64,000 nucleotides of DNA from CAZWRV01 sp964636325 (GTDB lineage Bacteria > Verrucomicrobiota > Lentisphaeria > Victivallales > GWF2-50-93): positions 13,746-77,745 of the forward strand of contig CAZWRV010000020.1 of assembly GCA_964636325.1 (NCBI GenBank). Direction: 5' to 3'. This document shows, piece after piece, positions 62,131 through 64,000 of this stretch. Numbering within the stretch: the first letter of the stretch is position 1; every line of letters starts with the position of its first letter. The notes beneath the pieces were generated by a model. The model was not told the origin of the DNA, ran no database searches, and was given only the letters and a program-made list of their open reading frames with translations. A program made the translations under genes and the position numbers.

Positions 62131-63685
62131 AACAGTGATGATTATCAAGGCCGCGTCAGTCCTTCTTTTCGGAGTCGGGCTCGGATTCTTCTTCCACTGG
62201 GTCGTCGCAAAGATCTGGGGCGCCTCCGCAGCCTCAATCGCCGCGAGGATCCGCGACGACGCCAAGAAGGAGGCCGAGCATATACTCAGGGAGGCCAAGG
62301 TCGCCGCGAAGGGGGAGATGATCAAGATACGCGAGGAGGTCGAGGATGAGCTTAAGGACAAGCGCCAGGAGCTTCTCGGCATCGAGAAGAGGCTGAACCA
62401 GCGCGAGGAGACCCTCGACAGGAAGGCGGACTCCCTCGAGGCCAGATCGCAGAACATATCCCGGACCGAAAAGGAGCTGGACTCGCTGAAGGAGCGCCTC
62501 GCCCAGCGTGATGCTGACCTGAAGAAGGAGGTTGCCAGGCAGATAACCGAGCTCGAGAGGATATCCCAGCTAGACAAGGAGAAGGCAAAGGAGCTTCTCC
62601 TCGAGAAGGTAAAGGGCGATGTCCAGAACGAGGCGGGCCACCTCATCCGGAACATCATAGACGAATCCAAGGAGAAGGCGGAGAGGGAGTCGAAAAGGCT
62701 GATGATCTATGCCATGCAGCGATATGCGTCCGACTGCTCCTACGAGCACACGACCGCGACGGTGCCCCTCCCCAACGACGAGATGAAGGGCCGCATCATC
62801 GGCCGAGACGGACGCAACATAAGGGCGCTGGAGGCCGCCACCGGTGTGAACCTCCTCATCGACGATACGCCGGAGGCCGTGGTGATCTCCTGCTTCGACC
62901 CGGTCAGGAAGGAGGTCGCCAGACAGCTCATACAGAGGCTCATCTCCGACGGGAGGATACATCCCACCCGGATAGAGGAGCTCGCAAAGAAGGTGGAGAA
63001 GGAGGTCGAGGAGAGCGTCTTCGCCGCAGGCGAGGCGGCCGTCCTGGAGACCGGGCTGCAGGGCGTGCCCGCGCCCCTGGTAAAGATACTGGGGCGCCTG
63101 AAATACAGGTTCAGCTTCTCGCAGAACGTCCTCAAGCATTCGCTCGAAACCTCATATTTCATGGGAATAATCGCATCGGAACTCGGACTCGACGTCAAGA
63201 AGGCCAAGCGCATCGGCCTCTTGCACGACATCGGCAAGGCCGTTGACCACGAGATCGAGGGGTCGCACGCCGTCATCGGCGCCGACATCCTCAAGAAGCA
63301 CGGCGAGGCCAAGGATGTGATCAATGCCGTCGCGGCCCACCACGAGGACGTGGAGGCCGAGACGGTCTACGGAGTGCTCGTCAGCGCCTGCGACGCCCTG
63401 AGCGCCTCCAGGCCGGGCGCCCGAAGCGAGACGGCAGACCTCTATATCAAACGACTTGAGCAGCTCGAGCAGCTCGCATGCACCTTCAGCGGCGTCGAAT
63501 CATGCTACGCCCTACAGGCCGGCCGCGAAGTCCGCGTCGTGGTCAAGCCCGACAAGATCAACGACGCCGAATCGCAGGTCCTCGCCCGCGAAATCTGCCT
63601 CAAAATCGAAAAGGAGATGAACTACCCCGGCCAGATCAAGGTCACCGTCATCAGGGAGACCAGGTGCGTGGACTACGCAAAATAA
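62120..63685 (+). CDS. rny: Ribonuclease Y
   Basis: A 521-aa membrane-anchored endoribonuclease that initiates mRNA decay. An N-terminal transmembrane helix (about 8-30: ASVLLFGVGLGFFFHWVVAK) is followed by a long charged coiled coil (about 35-190). The KH domain is GRIIGRDGRNIRALEAATGV (about 224-243). The HD domain carries RIGLLHDIGKAVDHEIEGSH with the HD metal pair (about 365-375) and later AAHHEDVEAETVYG. Length and order are as in Bacillus RNase Y. AAAGGAG precedes the ATG. Last gene of the rarA operon, followed by a palindrome at 63708-63744. Confidence 0.96.
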   Translation: MSNETVMIIKAASVLLFGVGLGFFFHWVVAKIWGASAASIAARIRDDAKKEAEHILREAKVAAKGEMIKIREEVEDELKDKRQELLGIEKRLNQREETLDRKADSLEARSQNISRTEKELDSLKERLAQRDADLKKEVARQITELERISQLDKEKAKELLLEKVKGDVQNEAGHLIRNIIDESKEKAERESKRLMIYAMQRYASDCSYEHTTATVPLPNDEMKGRIIGRDGRNIRALEAATGVNLLIDDTPEAVVISCFDPVRKEVARQLIQRLISDGRIHPTRIEELAKKVEKEVEESVFAAGEAAVLETGLQGVPAPLVKILGRLKYRFSFSQNVLKHSLETSYFMGIIASELGLDVKKAKRIGLLHDIGKAVDHEIEGSHAVIGADILKKHGEAKDVINAVAAHHEDVEAETVYGVLVSACDALSASRPGARSETADLYIKRLEQLEQLACTFSGVESCYALQAGREVRVVVKPDKINDAESQVLAREICLKIEKEMNYPGQIKVTVIRETRCVDYAK

Positions 63686-63707
63686 GGCGCGAGCGCTTTG
63701 TCGCGGT

Positions 63708-63744
63708 AAATATTCGGTGAAAGGGAGTAGTTCACTGAATATTT
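63708..63744. repeat. AAATATTCAGT palindrome, copy 3
   Basis: AAATATTCGGTGAA (63708-63721) and TTCACTGAATATTT (63731-63744) form a 14-bp stem with one G-U, 23 bp after rny. Same family as 33880-33916 and 36977-37010, so it recurs behind different genes. Confidence 0.75.
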
Positions 63745-63845
63745 ACTCAGATACTTGAGAGAAACTCCTCGATGGGAACATATGTGGAATCCGAGCGGCA
63801 ATCATCCGCAGGAGGCACCCTTTCCTCCGGCTCTGTCCAGAGGCC

Positions 63846-63950
63846 TCAGTGCTTGAGTATCTTTTGGATTATGGCGGCCTGATCCCTCTTCTCGATGAAG
63901 GATATTATCCTCATACGTCCGCCGCACTTCGGGCACACCAAAGGATCTAG
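63846..63950 (-). pseudogene. IS91-type transposase C-terminal remnant
   Basis: The minus-strand frame reads DPLVCPKCGGRMRIISFIE, then DQAAIIQKILKH and a stop. A CPKCGGxM zinc pair followed by IxFIE and a short helical end is how the C-termini of IS91-like (HUH-type, transposase zinc-binding) proteins read. Only about 35 codons remain; upstream, the frame runs into the composite palindromic repeat at the window edge. Confidence 0.65.
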
Positions 63951-64000
63951 GTTTTTCCCTGCGGGAAAAAGGCGCCCTTACGGCGCGCAGGTAGCTTGCG
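63951..64000. repeat. Composite palindromic repeat, copy 3 (partial, cut by window edge)
   Basis: GTTTTTCCCTGCGGGAAAAA, then GGCGCCCTTACGGCGCGCAGG and AGCTTGCG. The reverse complement matches the third segment of the 35337-35440 unit. The two GC hairpins would lie beyond position 64000. Confidence 0.75.

Overview
The window looks like part of a chromosome of a diderm, polysaccharide-degrading bacterium of the Lentisphaerota (Victivallis-like) or a close PVC relative. This is inferred from gene content, not from a marker gene. The clues are prepilin-like proteins with the FTLIELLVV signature placed beside sugar-degradation genes, chimeric GntR-HTH/LacI-type regulators, very large secreted proteins built from CBM9-like, FlgD-Ig-like and propeller domains, several URO-D-like proteins, and a complete KDO/LPS-transport cluster.

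Left part (1-31 kb): accessory glycan metabolism, nearly all on the minus strand. Positions 9326 down to 1 form one tight operon: a giant CBM9/FlgD-Ig/propeller protein, two pseudopilins, a truncated SGNH-like protein and a second FlgD-Ig protein that leaves the window. Next come a GntR-type regulator with a clear promoter and paired operators, a DUF1861 protein, a second GntR regulator, a DUF6067/GH123-like protein, an acyl esterase and a sugar epimerase. Then follow a beta-helix/FlgD-Ig giant, a decayed glycyl radical enzyme, and a regulator fused in frame to a pseudopilin. The last is divergent from a large secreted glycosidase-like protein, and both flank copies of the palindrome GTTTTAAAAC.

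Middle (31-41 kb): a patch of decay (MraZ-like protein with a foreign tail, degenerate penicillin-binding protein, VWA fragment) that also holds an HPr-like protein with Cys in place of the catalytic His and the regulatory Ser kept. Housekeeping genes follow: hpt, an RF-1-domain protein, hprK-hpf, lptB-lptA-lptC-kdsC-kdsA. The order resembles the proteobacterial lpt-rpoN-hpf-ptsN-hprK cluster without rpoN and ptsN.

Right part (41-64 kb): oxidoreductases, a 0.5-kb hairpin array with an attC-like site and gene fragments, a ceramidase-family remnant, a URO-D-like gene, carB, a frameshifted ankyrin lipoprotein, and a plus-strand cytoplasmic glycan cluster (two alpha/alpha-barrel-like proteins around a GH38-like mannosidase, then a URO-D-like gene). 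It ends with rfbC, a possible 6S RNA, rarA, 5-formyl-THF cyclo-ligase, RNase Y and an IS91-type transposase remnant.

Intergenic DNA is full of palindromic dispersed repeats. I can pair at least six families within the window. I see no tRNA, rRNA or CRISPR array.
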